A stretch of DNA of 64,000 bases from Gordius sp. MW1 (taxonomy: Eukaryota > Nematomorpha > Gordioida > Gordea > Gordiidae): NCBI GenBank assembly GCA_964036665.1, contig OZ038532.1, positions 9,176,001 through 9,240,000 of the forward strand, in the 5' to 3' direction. Below are positions 23,346-56,395 of the stretch, in pieces. The translations under genes were made by a program, and so were the position numbers. Each line of letters opens with the position of its first letter. Positions within the stretch are counted from its first letter, which is position 1. Under the pieces are notes generated by a model. The model saw only the letters and a list, made by a program, of their open reading frames with translations, had not been told where the DNA came from and made no database searches.

Positions 23346-24044
23346 TTCTTTATAATTTTTTTATACTGTATAAATGTTTGCCCTAATTTTTTTTAATTAT
23401 AATACAAATAAAGAAATTTAAAATGGCGAGTAATTTTTTATTTCAAAACTCTATGAACATGTTATTGATATCGCTTGCGCGCTACTTTACTATCGTTTCT
23501 ATATTTTATATTTGTTTTTATAATGCTTATATCTTTATTTAAAATAAATAATAAAATTGTTATTATTAAGCTTGTATATTACATTAATAAATTGTATAAA
23601 GTAAATTACCAATTAATAAAAATAACAGTTTCTATAATATGAGCAGATTATAATATTATTTAATTTGTACAGCTATTCTGTCTCCGAGCGCATAAAAAAT
23701 ACTTCAATTAATATAAATTGTTTAAATTTCTAGGCATGCCAATTTGCGGCTTTACTTATATTTATCTTATATTTGAACTAGCTGGAACCCTTAGCATCTA
23801 CAAAAATAAGTAATGCCTTTAGATCACTGTCTTAAACATTTGATTTTTAATATTATCATTTGATCTTAAAGAATATATTGCATTTTTACTATTATTATAA
23901 TGCCATAAAAACCACAAATGCGCGTGTGGGTACTTATCATCATTATTCATACCATATAATTAGTTGCAAACATTAGAAAATTGTATAAACGAATCGGGGT
24001 CAAAGTAGCAGAATGATGAAAAAGTAACAGAAGTCGAAACAATA

Positions 24045-24125
24045 AACCCAACCCTAACCTTAAAGTACTGCATAATTAAATTATAACCCTACCTAACCCT
24101 AAAGTACTGCATAATTATAGGTTGA
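24045..24125. repeat. telomere-like CCCTAA motif, two units
   Basis: ACCCTAACC-type motifs are each followed by AAAGTACTGCATAATTA, giving two imperfect units. Similar short TTAGGG runs occur inside the MULE copies (47872, 57534), near 59450 and near 61675. They are too short for a telomere scar and are best treated as parts of repeats. Confidence 0.4.
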
Positions 24126-24279
24126 AACTTAAATTCTATGTTAAATCCTGACCAATCTTGATCAATTCTGACCAATTTGGCTGCTTTTTCTGCTACTTTG
24201 ACCGGGTCCCATTAAAACTAATAAATGTAGCATTGTTACTAAATCAGTAACATAAGAAATTTGAGGTTTAAAAAAATTG

Positions 24280-24870
24280 CATGTATCTAATTTCATAACA
24301 AATTACATTCGAGAAGTAAACGGTTCTGGAATAGTGTGAAACCATATTATAGAATAAAATATTGATTTGCTTATTTTAAAAATAATATCAACACAATATT
24401 TATTTATTAAATATATACTATTGTTTTGCAGAATCGTAACATTAACGGAGAATTAAATAGATTAGAATGCACCTGGTAACCCTACCAATATAATCAGAAA
24501 GCAGCAAAACAAATGCACTATGTGATTCGTAACTTGGTAATTTTAGATAAGTGCCATGATGAATTCGATCATAAATGTTGCCATACTTATGATCGAATCT
24601 ATTATGGCTTTTTCAACTAGTAAAAGCTGCCCTCCAAATCAAACGTTCAGTAGGCACAGAAATCGATGAAATGCTCAAAAAATCTTTAACCATTTGATTC
24701 AAAATATCAAACTTGAGAGATGATGTAATTTAGCGAAATTTGAATATGTTTTAGTAATATTTACTACTTCACAACTCATTTTTGTATGTAGATATTGAAT
24801 ATTGATCAGGATAAAAATATGTAAAAAATATATTAAATAGTTAGGCCCTTAAAGTCACTCATCTTTTATT
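24280..24870. repeat. ancient duplicated segment, copy 2
   Basis: Collinear, diverged partner of 21940-22480, with the shared CAGGCACAGAAATCGATG and TTTAGTAATATTTACTACTT landmarks. It contains an additional near-palindrome around ATTCGATCATAAATGTTGCC and ATGATCGAATC at 24559-24599. Confidence 0.45.
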
Positions 24871-25982
24871 GAACAAGCTAAAGTTATTTCAATTTTAATT
24901 CCCTGGATATAGACTTAATATTAATTTAACTTGTGTGTGTAAAATATCTAATATTAAAGGAATCACAATTATATTCATTTATTCTAACGTTCTAGATGTG
25001 AATTATCCAACATAGAAATGTAAATTCACTACGAATGATTCTGATGGCCTATAAAAAAATTTTATCTCGAATAAAATCACGTCTCGATCTTAACTCAACG
25101 ATGGTCCGGCATACCTTATACATGCTTAAATAAAAGTGACTTTTTAAAGTATTTGAATAATATACTTATGAGATCCATTGAATTTACACGTCCCCATCAA
25201 TTTCCTATCGACAAACGAATGACACTAAAGCCTTATGTTGGCGCTCGAGAACATATATAGCCTTTTTCGTGTATGAGTTAATGGCAACAAATTTCTATGC
25301 GAAAAATCAATCTTTTATTTTAGGTCTTCTTGGCACAAAGGCCTTAACATTCGAGAACTTGTCATCTTCTTTGAATCCTTATGTCGCGCAAATGCGAGGA
25401 TGGTGCCAAATTTAGCGAATAATTTTTTAACCTATTTTTGATTGAAGAATATTTTTCCTCTCCTATTTCACCGCTATCGTATTTTATCTGCCCTTATTAT
25501 ATCGCCTCAATCATCATGCAAAATTTACTTTCATAATTTTTCAAAATCAGATGTTGATTTAATTTAGTAAAAATTTGCTAACGTTCGACTTAAATAATCT
25601 ATAAATTTTTTAAATAGACGTTACGGAGTGGAAAAGGTCCTATTAATTTGAAACATACTAAGTTATTAATACACACTTAAAAAAACACTAAACCCTGAAA
25701 ATAAATCGCAAATATTTATCTTATATCATAGCAAATAACCAAAGCATTATCAGATATATTTAAAAGTACAAAGTACTTGCGTTAATGTTAGTAGTAAATC
25801 ATATAAAAATGTAACCAAATTAGTACAATGTATTAGGATAATTTTAATGTTTCAAACTGTGACAAACTCGATGGGTACAATTAAAATTATGTGATGATAG
25901 GTGAGCATCACATATTGACAAAACATAGTAATCATAATATCTTTGAAAAAGATATGTTTTTGCTTTTCCTCCGAGACTTATA
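24871..25982. other. intergenic DNA 3' of PSMD1
   Basis: AT-rich with no gene recognised. It should include the 3' UTR and poly-A site of PSMD1. AATAAA-like hexamers are common, so the site cannot be chosen. Confidence 0.4.
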
Positions 25983-47219
<21,237 letters not shown>

Positions 47220-47277
47220 TTATGTATAAAAAGTTTCAAAACGAATGGTGGATACAAGACAAAGATTCTAAAATATG

Positions 47278-48178
47278 GGGACTTGGTTGAGGCAGCACAG
47301 AAAAAGGAGCTAAAACTCGTCACGATCATCACATTTCGTTACTCTCGTCACGAAAACCATATGAAAAACCATATGAAAATTGATATGGTGAAAGTGAATC
47401 TGGGCATCAGATTTATAAAATGGTGAAATTATAATATGTAATTATACTTAATAAAATGATACTATAATTGTTAATTAAAACAAATTAAGGTATATCAAAA
47501 TGTATAATATTATTTTTTAAATAAATACATATTATCAAATAAATCACTAAATCTAACCCTAGCCTATATTACATTTTCCCTATATTACATTTTGCAAAAA
47601 AGTGGGTGAAAGTATATATCTTAGATCTTAGCTATATGTAGGTAATTATTTAATTTTATAAAATGAGAACCAAAATTTTATTAATTCTCATGTATACAAT
47701 ATTTATTAAAATTCAGTGAACAATATGTATTATATAAGATTGATCATTTTCCCTTGATTTATCTTTTTGATGTTTGAGTCACTTTCTCGTTGTATTGCTT
47801 TAATGTGATCTATGAACTCGTAGATGTTAGGGTGTGTTTTAATTTGTTGTGGAATTCTTCTATGTGATTATTGGGTTAGGGTTAGGTTTAAATTACTTGG
47901 TAATAAATTCCTGGGTTTTTTCCTATCTTTGCTTTGGTATAGGAGTATCGGCTATAAGTCAACACCTGACCATTTCTTGCTGACTTCGTAAATTTTAAAA
48001 AATATGTACAGCCTATATAATTACACTTACTTAATTTATCTTTAGCTAGAAAATTTCTAAATTCTTGCACAAATGCCATGTAACAATATGCAAACGATTG
48101 GTAGCTAGGTAATCTCTAAAATACGAACCTAATTTTGTGCTGCTTTTTGTGACGATTGTGCTGCCTCAACCATGATTC
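47278..48178 (-). mobile_element. MULE derivative, 901 bp, 58 bp upstream of the PSMD1 start codon
   Basis: One end reads GGGACTTGGTTGAGGCAGCA; the other, on the reverse strand, GAATCATGGTTGAGGCAGCA. TAAAATATG flanks both sides (47269-47277 and 48179-48187), an 8-9-bp duplication typical of Mutator-like elements. On the minus strand it keeps sense remnants of a transposase C-terminus, including HPNIYEFIDHIKAI-type sequence better preserved in the copy at 57243. It is internally deleted and non-autonomous. As the nearest upstream sequence to PSMD1 it must lie in or next to that promoter. Confidence 0.8.
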
Positions 48179-48335
48179 TAAAATATGTTCTAATCACCTG
48201 CAAAAGATTGAATCTATGTGGCAAAAATTAAACCTTTTTATGAAAACAAAGGTGTCATGCAATTTTCACATTAAAAGTCTTCATTATATGGAGATTGATT
48301 TAATTTGTATAAACGTATTCGTATTGAGGTTTACT

Positions 48336-48553
48336 GTTGACATACAGTATCACCTTAATGATTTGAATATCACTTTATTCACACTTTTTCTTACTCTATT
48401 CGAATACACACTATTCATACTCCTCCTTATTTTATTCACACTCATTATAATTTCAATAACCCCCAACTACCTTACTAGTTATTCATATTAACATCTTTAA
48501 AATGGTATATAGGCTAATGCTTAACGATAGAGATATGTTCTTTTGGTTAGATA
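48336..48553. repeat. direct repeat of about 220 bp, copy A (empty site of the foldback element)
   Basis: Runs from ATACAGTATCACCTTAATGA to GATATGTTCTTTTGGTTAGA. Copy B begins at 48893, is cut at 49016 by the foldback element, and resumes at 52821-52915. Copy A reads AATAACCCCCAACTACCTTA where copy B is interrupted, so it preserves the pre-insertion state. Confidence 0.8.
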
Positions 48554-48892
48554 AATTGGGCACTAAATTCGTCACCAAATGACACTAAAGAAAGGATCGA
48601 GACACAACAAGCAACATTTCAACCTCTCCACCATCTCGATCTACACATGTCTTAACGCTGTGAGGAAAAAAAGCCTATCAATGGTTAAAATGATGAAACA
48701 TAGACCCTTACATACATTTTTGCAACGTTCCCCGAAGATTGAATTGTCCCCTACTCATCATGGCCATCACAAACAATTTAACACAAACCTATACGGCCTT
48801 TGATTTATGAGCAAGGACTACAATTTCGGCGAAACAATGCATTTCTACACCATCACTTACATATATTTTTTTGCACTCCATACAAATAGGAG
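48554..48892. other. spacer between the direct repeats
   Basis: Contains a plus-strand frame of 74 codons (48579-48803) with basic and histidine-rich composition. I do not recognise it and would not call it a gene. Confidence 0.3.
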
Positions 48893-49124
48893 GGAGGTAA
48901 TATAGTATTACCTTTATGATTTGAATATCACTTTATTCACTACTCTATTTGAATACACACTATTCATACTCCTCCTTATTTTATTCACACTCATTATAAT
49001 TTGAATAACTCCCAACTAGTGTTGTAAAAAACCAAGGTTTTAGATTGGTCGCCTGCAAGGGTTAGCGTTTTTTCCCACCAAACCCTTTCAGTGTTAGGTG
49101 AATTTTTTTGGTTCACCCTTGGTG

Positions 49125-49352
49125 TTTGGCGCTTTTTACACCCATACACCAAGAGTGTTTGGGTGAAATTTTTTGGTTCACCCTTGGTGTATTGGCGCTT
49201 TTCACACCCATACACCAAGGGTGTTTGGGTGAAATTTTTTGGTTCACCCTTGGTGTATTGGCGCTTTTCACACCCATACACCAAGGGTGTTTGGGTGAAA
49301 TTTTTTGGTTCACCCTTGGTGTATTGGCGCCTTTCACACCCATACACCTTTG
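49125..49352. repeat. 66-bp tandem array, left arm
   Basis: Three full units and a partial one. Each unit contains two dyads: GGTGAA-TTCACC flanking ATTTTTTGG, and a 13-base pair TACACCAAGGGTG with CACCCTTGGTGTA. Because 66 is divisible by three, all frames stay open and yield 22-residue repeats; these are not proteins. Confidence 0.85.
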
Positions 49353-49589
49353 GTAACCTTTTGGTTTGGTTTTGGTCGTTTTGGGTTGTGTATGGAAATA
49401 TGTGAAGTTTTTATAATTTTTGTATTTATTAGTTATTTATTTTTGTAATGAACTTTTATTGATGGGAAATATGAAATGACGTCACTAAGTGGAAAGTATC
49501 ATACTTGCTAGTTATAATCAACCTATAATTTGTTCCAATTGGTATGCGATGCATCATTCATGCAGATCATTAAAGGTGTATTATGAAAA

Positions 49590-50805
49590 TATTTTTTCAC
49601 CTGTTAATTGTGAAACAGGTGACAAATGTCAAAATCTTTAATATCTATTGAAATGATAATTTTTTTTTGAAAATTGGTTCATTATATGACTAAAACAAGT
49701 TTTAAACTCGAAAATAATATTTTTTCACCTGTTCAATGTGAAACAGGTGACAAATTCCAAAATCTTTAATATCTATTGAAATGAATATTTTTTTTGGAAA
49801 TTGGTTCATTATTTGACTAAAACAAGTTTTAAACTCGAAAAAAATATTTTTTCACCTGTTCAATGTGAAACAGGTGACAAATGTCAAATTCTTTAATATC
49901 TATTGAAATGAATATTTTTTCTTGGAAATTGGTTCATTATATGACTAAAACAATTTTTAAACTCGAAAAAAAATATTTTTTCACCTGTTCAATGTGAAAC
50001 AGGTGACAAATGTCAAAATCTTTAATATCTATTGAAATGAATATTTTTTTTTGGGAATTGGTTCATTATATGACTAAAACAAGTTTTAAACTCAAAAATA
50101 ATATTTTTTCACCTGTTCAATGTGAAACAGGTGACAAATGTCAAAATCTTTAATATCTATTGAAATGAATATTTTTTTTTGAAAATTGGTTCATTATATG
50201 ACTAAAACAAGTTTTAAACTCGAAAATAATATTTTTTCACCTGTTCAATGTGAAACAGGTGACAAATTCCAAAATCTTTAATATCTATTGAAATGAATAT
50301 TTTTTTTGAAAATTGGTTCATTATATGACTAAAACAAGTTTTAAACTCGAAAATAATATTTTTTCACCTGTTCAATGTGAAACAGGTGACAAATGTCAAA
50401 ATCTTTAATATCTATTGAAATGAATATTTTTTTTTGGGAATTGGTTCATTATATGACGAAAACAAGTTTTAAACTCGAAAATAATATTTTTTCACCTGTT
50501 CAATGTGAAACAGGTGACAAATTCCAAAATCTTTAATATCTATTGAAATGAATATTTTTTTTGGAAATTGGTTCATTATTTGACTAAAACAAGTTTTAAA
50601 CTCGAAAAAAATATTTTTTCACCTGTTCAATGTGAAACAGGTGACAAATGTCAAATTCTTTAATATCTATTGAAATGAATATTTTTTTTTGGGAATTGGT
50701 TCATTATATGACGAAAACAAGTTTTAAACTCGAAAATAATATTTTTTCACCTGTTCAATGTGAAACAGGTGACAAATTCCAAAATCTTTAATATCTATTG
50801 AAATC
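49590..50805. repeat. 128-bp tandem array, left arm (10 units)
   Basis: Each unit has CACCTGTT and AACAGGTG separated by eight bases, a perfect 8-bp stem whose arms each contain an E-box (CACCTG/CAGGTG). AAATCTTTAATATCTATTG, a T-run and AACAAGTTTTAAACTC follow. Units differ by a few substitutions and homopolymer length. Confidence 0.88.
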
Positions 50806-52235
50806 AATAGGTGAAAAAATATTTTTTTCGAGTCTAAAAATTGCTTTAGTCATATATTCAACCAATTTCCAAAAAAAAATATTCATTTCAATAGATATTA
50901 AAGATTTTGACATGTGTCCCCTGTTTCACATTGAACAGGTGAAAAAATATTTTTTTCGAGTCTAAAAATTGCTTTAGTCATATATTCAACCAATTTCCAA
51001 AAAAAAATATTCATTTCAATAGATAATAAAGATTTTGGAATTTGTCACCTGTTTCACATTTAACAGGTGACAAAATATTATTTTTGAGTTTAAAACTTGT
51101 TTTAGTCATATAGTGAACCAATTTCCAAAAAAAAATATTCATTTCAATAGATATTAAAGATTTTGACATTTGTCACCTGTTTCACATTGAACAGGTGAAA
51201 AAATATTATTTTCGAGTTTAAAACTTGTTTTAGTCATATAATGAACCAATTCCCAAAAAAAAATATTCATTTCAATAGATATTAAAGATTTTGACATTTG
51301 TCACCTGTTTCACATTGAACAGGTGAAAAAATATTTTTTTCGAGTGTAAAAATTGTTTTAGTCATATAATGAACCAATTTTCAAAAAAAAATATTCATTT
51401 CAATAGATATTAAAGATTTTGACATTTGTCACCTGTTTCACATTGAACAGGTGAAAAAATATTATTTTTGAGTTTAAAACTTGTTTTAGTCATATAATGA
51501 ACCAATTCCCAAAAAAAAATATTCATTTCAATAGATATTAAAGATTTTGACATTTGTCACCTGTTTCACATTGAACAGGTGAAAAAATATTATTTTCGAG
51601 TTTAAAAATTGTTTTAGTCATATAATGAACCAATTTTCAAAAAAAAATATTCATTTCAATAGATATTAAAGATTTTGACATTTGTCACCTGTTTCACATT
51701 GAACAGGTGAAAAAATATTTTTTTTGAGTTTAAAACTTGTTTTAGTCATATAATGAACCAATTCCCAAAAAAAAATATTCATTTCAATAGATATTAAAGA
51801 TTTTGACATTTGTCACCTGTTTCACATTGAACAAGTGAAAAAATATTATTTTCGAGTTTAAAAATTGTTTTAGTCATATAATGAACCAATTTCCAAAAAA
51901 AAATATTCATTTCAATAGATATTAAAGAATTTGACATTTGTCACCTGTTTCACATTGAACAGGTGAAAAAATATTTTTTTCGAGTTTAAAACTTGTTTTA
52001 GTCAAATAATGAACCAATTTCCAAAAAAAATATTCATTTTAATAGATATCAAAGATTTTGGAATTTGTCCCCTGTTTCACATTGAACAGGTGAAAAAATA
52101 TTTTTTTCGAGTCTAAAAATTGCTTTAGTCATATATTCAACCAATTTTCAAAAAAAAATATTCATTTCAATAGATATTAAAGATTTTGACATTTGTCACC
52201 TGTTTCACAATTAACAGGTGAAAAAATATTTTCAT
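50806..52235. repeat. 128-bp tandem array, right arm (11 units)
   Basis: Inverted counterpart of the left array, with CACCTGTTTCACATTGAACA in each unit. Individual units carry private variants (CCCCTGTTT at about 50921 and 52070, AACAAGTGA at about 51830). The arms have therefore not been fully homogenised. Confidence 0.88.
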
Positions 52236-52476
52236 AATACACCTTTAATGATCTGCATGAATGATGCATCGCATACCAATTGGAACAAATTATAGGTTGA
52301 TTATAACTAGCAAGTATGATACTTTCCACTTAGTGACGTCATTTCATATTTCCCATCAATAAAAGTTCATTACAAAAATAAATACCTAATAAATACAAAA
52401 ATTATAAAAACTTCACATATTTCCATACACAACCCAAAACGACCAAAACCAAACCAAAAGGTTACCAAAGGTGTAT

Positions 52477-52700
52477 GGGTGTGAAAGGCGCCAATACACC
52501 AAGGGTGAACCAAAAAATTTCACCCAAACACCCTTGGTGTATGGGTGTGAAAAGCGCCAATACACCAAGGGTGAACCAAAAAATTTCACCCAAACACCCT
52601 TGGTGTATGGGTGTGAAAAGCGCCAATACACCAAGGGTGAACCAAAAAATTTCACCCAAACACTCTTGGTGTATGGGTGTAAAAAGCGCCAAACACCAAG
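52477..52700. repeat. 66-bp tandem array, right arm
   Basis: Inverted copy of 49125-49352 with the same number of units and the same order of variants (the unit with CACTCTTGGTG is innermost to the unique outer end on both sides). The arms were thus duplicated as a whole. Confidence 0.85.
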
Positions 52701-52958
52701 GGTGAACCAAAAAAATTCACCTAACACTGAAAGGGTTTGGCGTAATTTATACACCAATTACCAAGCTTGGCAACACGCTGGGAAAAACCAGCCAGCCGTT
52801 TTTACAACACTACTCCCAACTACCTTACTAGTTATTCATATTAACATCTTTAAAATGGTATATAAGCTAATGCTTAACGATAGATATATGATCTTTTGGT
52901 TATAATAAAACTTATGTTATATTTAGTGATTAAGTAGGTTAAAACCCCTACAGACATG

Positions 52959-53159
52959 TGTGGTATTTAATTCACCACTTTAGTAATGTTTAAACTATTG
53001 AGTTAGGAGAGTATGAATTTATTATAACAACAGGGAATCAAACAAACATATAAGCGAAACGCGAGCGAACGTTAATAATATGAACCGAGGAAATTGGAGG
53101 AAGATAAAAACATATGTGTTTCGTCGACTTGCTACATTCTCAATGTTCATGTCGCTACA
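52959..53159 (-). repeat. 3' LTR of the CsRn1-like element
   Basis: Terminal TG...CA, 201 bp. Compared with the reassembled 5' LTR there are three substitutions. Flanked outward by CATG and inward by a C/T-rich stretch (ATTCTCCCCCT on the + strand) that would be the polypurine tract on the coding strand. Confidence 0.88.
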
Positions 53160-53373
53160 GATATTCTCCCCCTAGATTGTTTGGAGCAACACTAAACGAT
53201 CGATTAGGTGGACACCATCTCGCCTGTGTATCACTTGTATTGGCAAAGTCTTTTGGGCCAATGGACATGTCTGCCACTGCGAGTGGTTTTGACTGGTTGT
53301 TGCTCCTGCTCTGGTTCTTGTGAAATAGGTTTCTTGAGGGAGGTTTCTTGATTATGTACCGGTTTCTTGCTTT

Positions 53374-55226
53374 CTACATGAGCCGGCTTCCGGTCGATTG
53401 ATATGGAGTCCTTTTTCCATTTTTCTCGATTATAAAGTACTTAAGTCTACGAAGTAAGACTTTGAAGGGCCCATCGTAGGGTGGGGTGAGTGGTTTGCGT
53501 ACTGTATCATTTCTGACAAACACTTGCGGTGTTTCCCACAGGTATCGATTTACCTGTTCTTTTGTTTCTCCATGGTGGTGTGGCACGGGGTACGGCGACG
53601 CCATCATCGCTTCTCTCAACTTCTCGACGAATTGATGTACTTGTTCTGCTGATTGTTGCGTTGTTTCTTGTGAGAAATAATCTCCTGGGAGACTTAAGTT
53701 AGTCTCGTATAGCACTTCCGCCGGCGTGCGACCAATGTCCTCCTTGATGGTTGTGCGGATACCTAATAGGACAAAGGGCAGAACTTCACTCCATTTTGTG
53801 TTTCCTGAGGCTTTTAACGAAGCCTTTAACTGCCGGTGGAAACGTTCGACTACCCCGTTCGCGGACGGGTGGTAAGCTGTAGTTTTGATGTGTTCGCATC
53901 CTAAAATATTCGCGAACTCTCTAAAAAGCTGTGACTGAAACTGGGATCTCCTATCTGTGGTAACTGTACTCGGAACCCCATAATTTGCCACCCAGTTCTT
54001 GATAAATTTGTCCGCGATAACTTCGGCGGATGTTTCTTTAAGTGGTATGGCCATGGGCCATCTCGAGAAACGGTCAACTGCCGTTAGCATGTGAGTGAAC
54101 CCGTTGGAGGGTGGTAGTGGTCCTACTACATCCAAGTGGACATGAGCGAATCTGGCATCGGGTTGTTTAAAAGTACCTGGTTTCGTAATGTGTGTCGGTG
54201 TACTTTACAACGTTGACATCTTAGGCATGTTCTTGCCCAGTTAGTGACGTCCTTGTTGATAGATGCCCAGACTACGCGACTAGTGATGAGCTTTAGGGTG
54301 GATCGAACTCCTGGGTGTGATAACGAGTGAAAATGGTCAAAAACTGTTCTCCTCAGTGCGTCAGGTATGACCGGTCGAGGTTTAGTAGTCGACAAATCGC
54401 AAAGGATTTTGTTATCTGACGGGATGGGTAATACTTGCAGTTTTAGTGAATTAGTATCTTCTAAACCTTCCAAAGATTTGTCGTTTTTTTGGTGCTTGCT
54501 AATGGCGTCTAATTCTGGCATTTTTGGAAGATTTACCGCGTCTACTCCTATCCGAGATAGAGCATCTGCTACTGTGTTTCCTTCGCCTTTAATGAAGCGA
54601 ATGTCAGTGGTATATTGTGAGATTAGGTCGAGCTGTCGTACCTCTCTCGGAGAGTACTTATCAGGCTTAGCGTCAAAGGCGTATGTGAGTGGTTTGTGGT
54701 CGGTGTACACGGTAAATATTCGGCCTTCCAGGATGTGTCGAAAATGCTTGATTGCTAAGTAAATGGCGAGAAGCTCACGACCAAATGTACTGTATCGTGA
54801 TTGTGTTGGCTGAAGTTTAGTAGAGAAAAACGCTATTGGTGTAGTCTCTCCGGCCATTGTTTGTTGTAATACCGCACCGACTGCTGAATTAGAGGAGTCT
54901 GTTGTTAGTGTAATTTGGGTTTCTGGACTGGTATTCAAAAAATTTAGCTTGGTAAAATTGATTAGAGCAGATTTTGCTGTGTCGAAAGCTTCTTCCTGAA
55001 GTTTGTTGAACGCTATAGATTTTTGCGGATTCTTTAGTATGTCTGTCAACGGATTTAGGGTTTTAGCAATATTGGGCAGAAATCTTCGATAGGAGTTGAT
55101 CATGCCTAAGAATCTTCGGAGTTGTTTACATGAAACTGGCGTTGCAAAGTTTTTAATAGCCTCAATCTTCTCTGGTAAAGGAATAATACCTGCGGCCGAA
55201 ACTTTGTGGCCCAGGAACTCTAATTC
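53374..55226 (-). pseudogene. pol, RNase H and integrase part (CsRn1-like)
   Basis: Reading on the minus strand from 55226: end of the RT connection, the RNase H start TDSSNSAVGAVLQQ, its active-site segment YTDHKPLTY and DALSR. Next come the integrase zinc-binding region (HPGVRSTLKL, CLRCQRCK), then in a second frame from about 54135 the integrase core with LDVVGPLPPSNG (first Asp), TTDRRSQF (second Asp) and NGVVERFHR (Glu). A GPF-type module (PYDGPFKVL) closes it. The frame changes near 54130. Activity is unlikely. Confidence 0.88.
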
Positions 55227-56395
55227 TCACACTCCAAATTGACATTTTGCAGGGTTGATCCTGAGGTCGTACTTTTGGAGTCGTTGCAAGACGGTCTTTA
55301 GATGTACCTCGTGTTCCTCTTCTGAGCCGCTTGCTATAAGTACATCGTCTATGTACGCGTAGGCGTAATTCAGTCCTCGCAAAACTTCGTCTATGAATCT
55401 TTGGAAAGTTTGGGCTGCATTCTTTAGACCAAACGGCATCCTCGTGAATTCGTAAAGACCGAATGGTGTCGTCACGGCTGTTTTACAGATGTCGTCCGGC
55501 GCTACCGGGATGTGGTGGTAGGCTCTAACTAAATTCAGCTTGAAAAAATTGCTTTTCCGTGAAGGTTAGCTTTGAAGTCGTGAATGTGAGGAATTGGGTA
55601 CCTGTCTGGTACGGTGACTTTGTTCAAGGCTCTATAATCTCCACACGGACGCCAGTCACCTGATTTTTTAGCAGCCAAATGTATTGGTGCCGCCCAGTTG
55701 CTTTTAGATTTCCTTATGATTCCCAGTTCCAACATATATTCAAATTCTTTCTTAGCAACATTAAGTTTTTCAGCAGTAAGTCGCCTTGGACGTGCGTATT
55801 GTGCCTGCCCTTTTGTTGCTATGTGGTGAAAGATGTCGTTGGTTGAAATTTGTTGGGTGAAATTTAAAGGAGTTAGGAGTGATGGAAAGTTGTTGATCAC
55901 AGATTCCAACTTAGAGTCCTGAATCGAGAGAGCTATGCGGATTCCTAACGTTTGATGATGGGTGGAAATTCCTTTTGAAGTTACGTGAGTCAGACCATCA
56001 ATTAATCGCAGGTTTTTTACATCTACGATGATGTTGTATTGGTGCAAGAGGTCGGCTCCAATGATAGGGGTGTGTACCTCGGCGATCAGAAATAACTACT
56101 GTATTGGGCGTCACAGACCTAGATTGATGGACAACATCTTTTGTCCATAGGTAGAGATATTGCTAATATTGGCCGCCTGCAATACTGGACCATTTGGTAC
56201 CTTAGATGAATTGACGGGTCTTGGAATGATGGACACGTCAGCTCCTGTATCAATCAGAAATTTATGTCCTGACATACGATCAATGATGTAGAATAGGCGA
56301 CTTGGTTTATGACCGTTTCCGGAAGTCGCCTGATTGTAAAGGTCAGTTAGTTTTTTGACTGGGAGTTTGAGGTAAATGCACATGGTTGTGTGCAT
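55227..56395 (-). pseudogene. pol, protease and reverse transcriptase part (CsRn1-like)
   Basis: Aspartic protease motif LIDTGADVSIIP near 56240. After a stop and frame change between 56111 and 56047 comes RT with [33 protein letters not shown] and the catalytic YIDDVL near 55350. A frame change lies at about 55540, and a TGA interrupts the end of RT at 55227-55229 where related proteins have arginine, so a CGA-to-TGA transition is likely. Confidence 0.88.

Larger units (their letters stand above)
49017..52812. mobile_element. 3.8-kb foldback element with hairpin-bearing tandem arrays
   Basis: The ends are TAGTGTTGTAAAA and its exact reverse complement. CTCCCAAC flanks both sides (49009-49016 and 52813-52820), a perfect 8-bp target duplication. 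The TAGTG start and 8-bp duplication are hAT-like. Each arm contains, from outside in: a unique stretch of 75-90 bp that differs between the arms, a 66-bp tandem array, a unique segment of about 230 bp with GACGTCACTAAGTGG, then about ten 128-bp units. The arms are inverted copies meeting near 50806. The element has no transposase; open frames inside simply follow the 66-bp period. It is nearly one single palindrome. Confidence 0.92.

Noticed and set aside
47870..47890. GGGTTAGGGTTAGG as a telomere or telomere-fusion scar
   Set aside because: Only two units, and the same motif is present at the equivalent place in the other MULE copy, so it is part of the element.
49091..49405. Overlapping open frames with 22-residue repeats in the foldback element (both arms, both strands)
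   Set aside because: They arise because the 66-bp tandem unit is a multiple of three; the same DNA is open in several frames and on both strands, and no start or splice context supports a protein.
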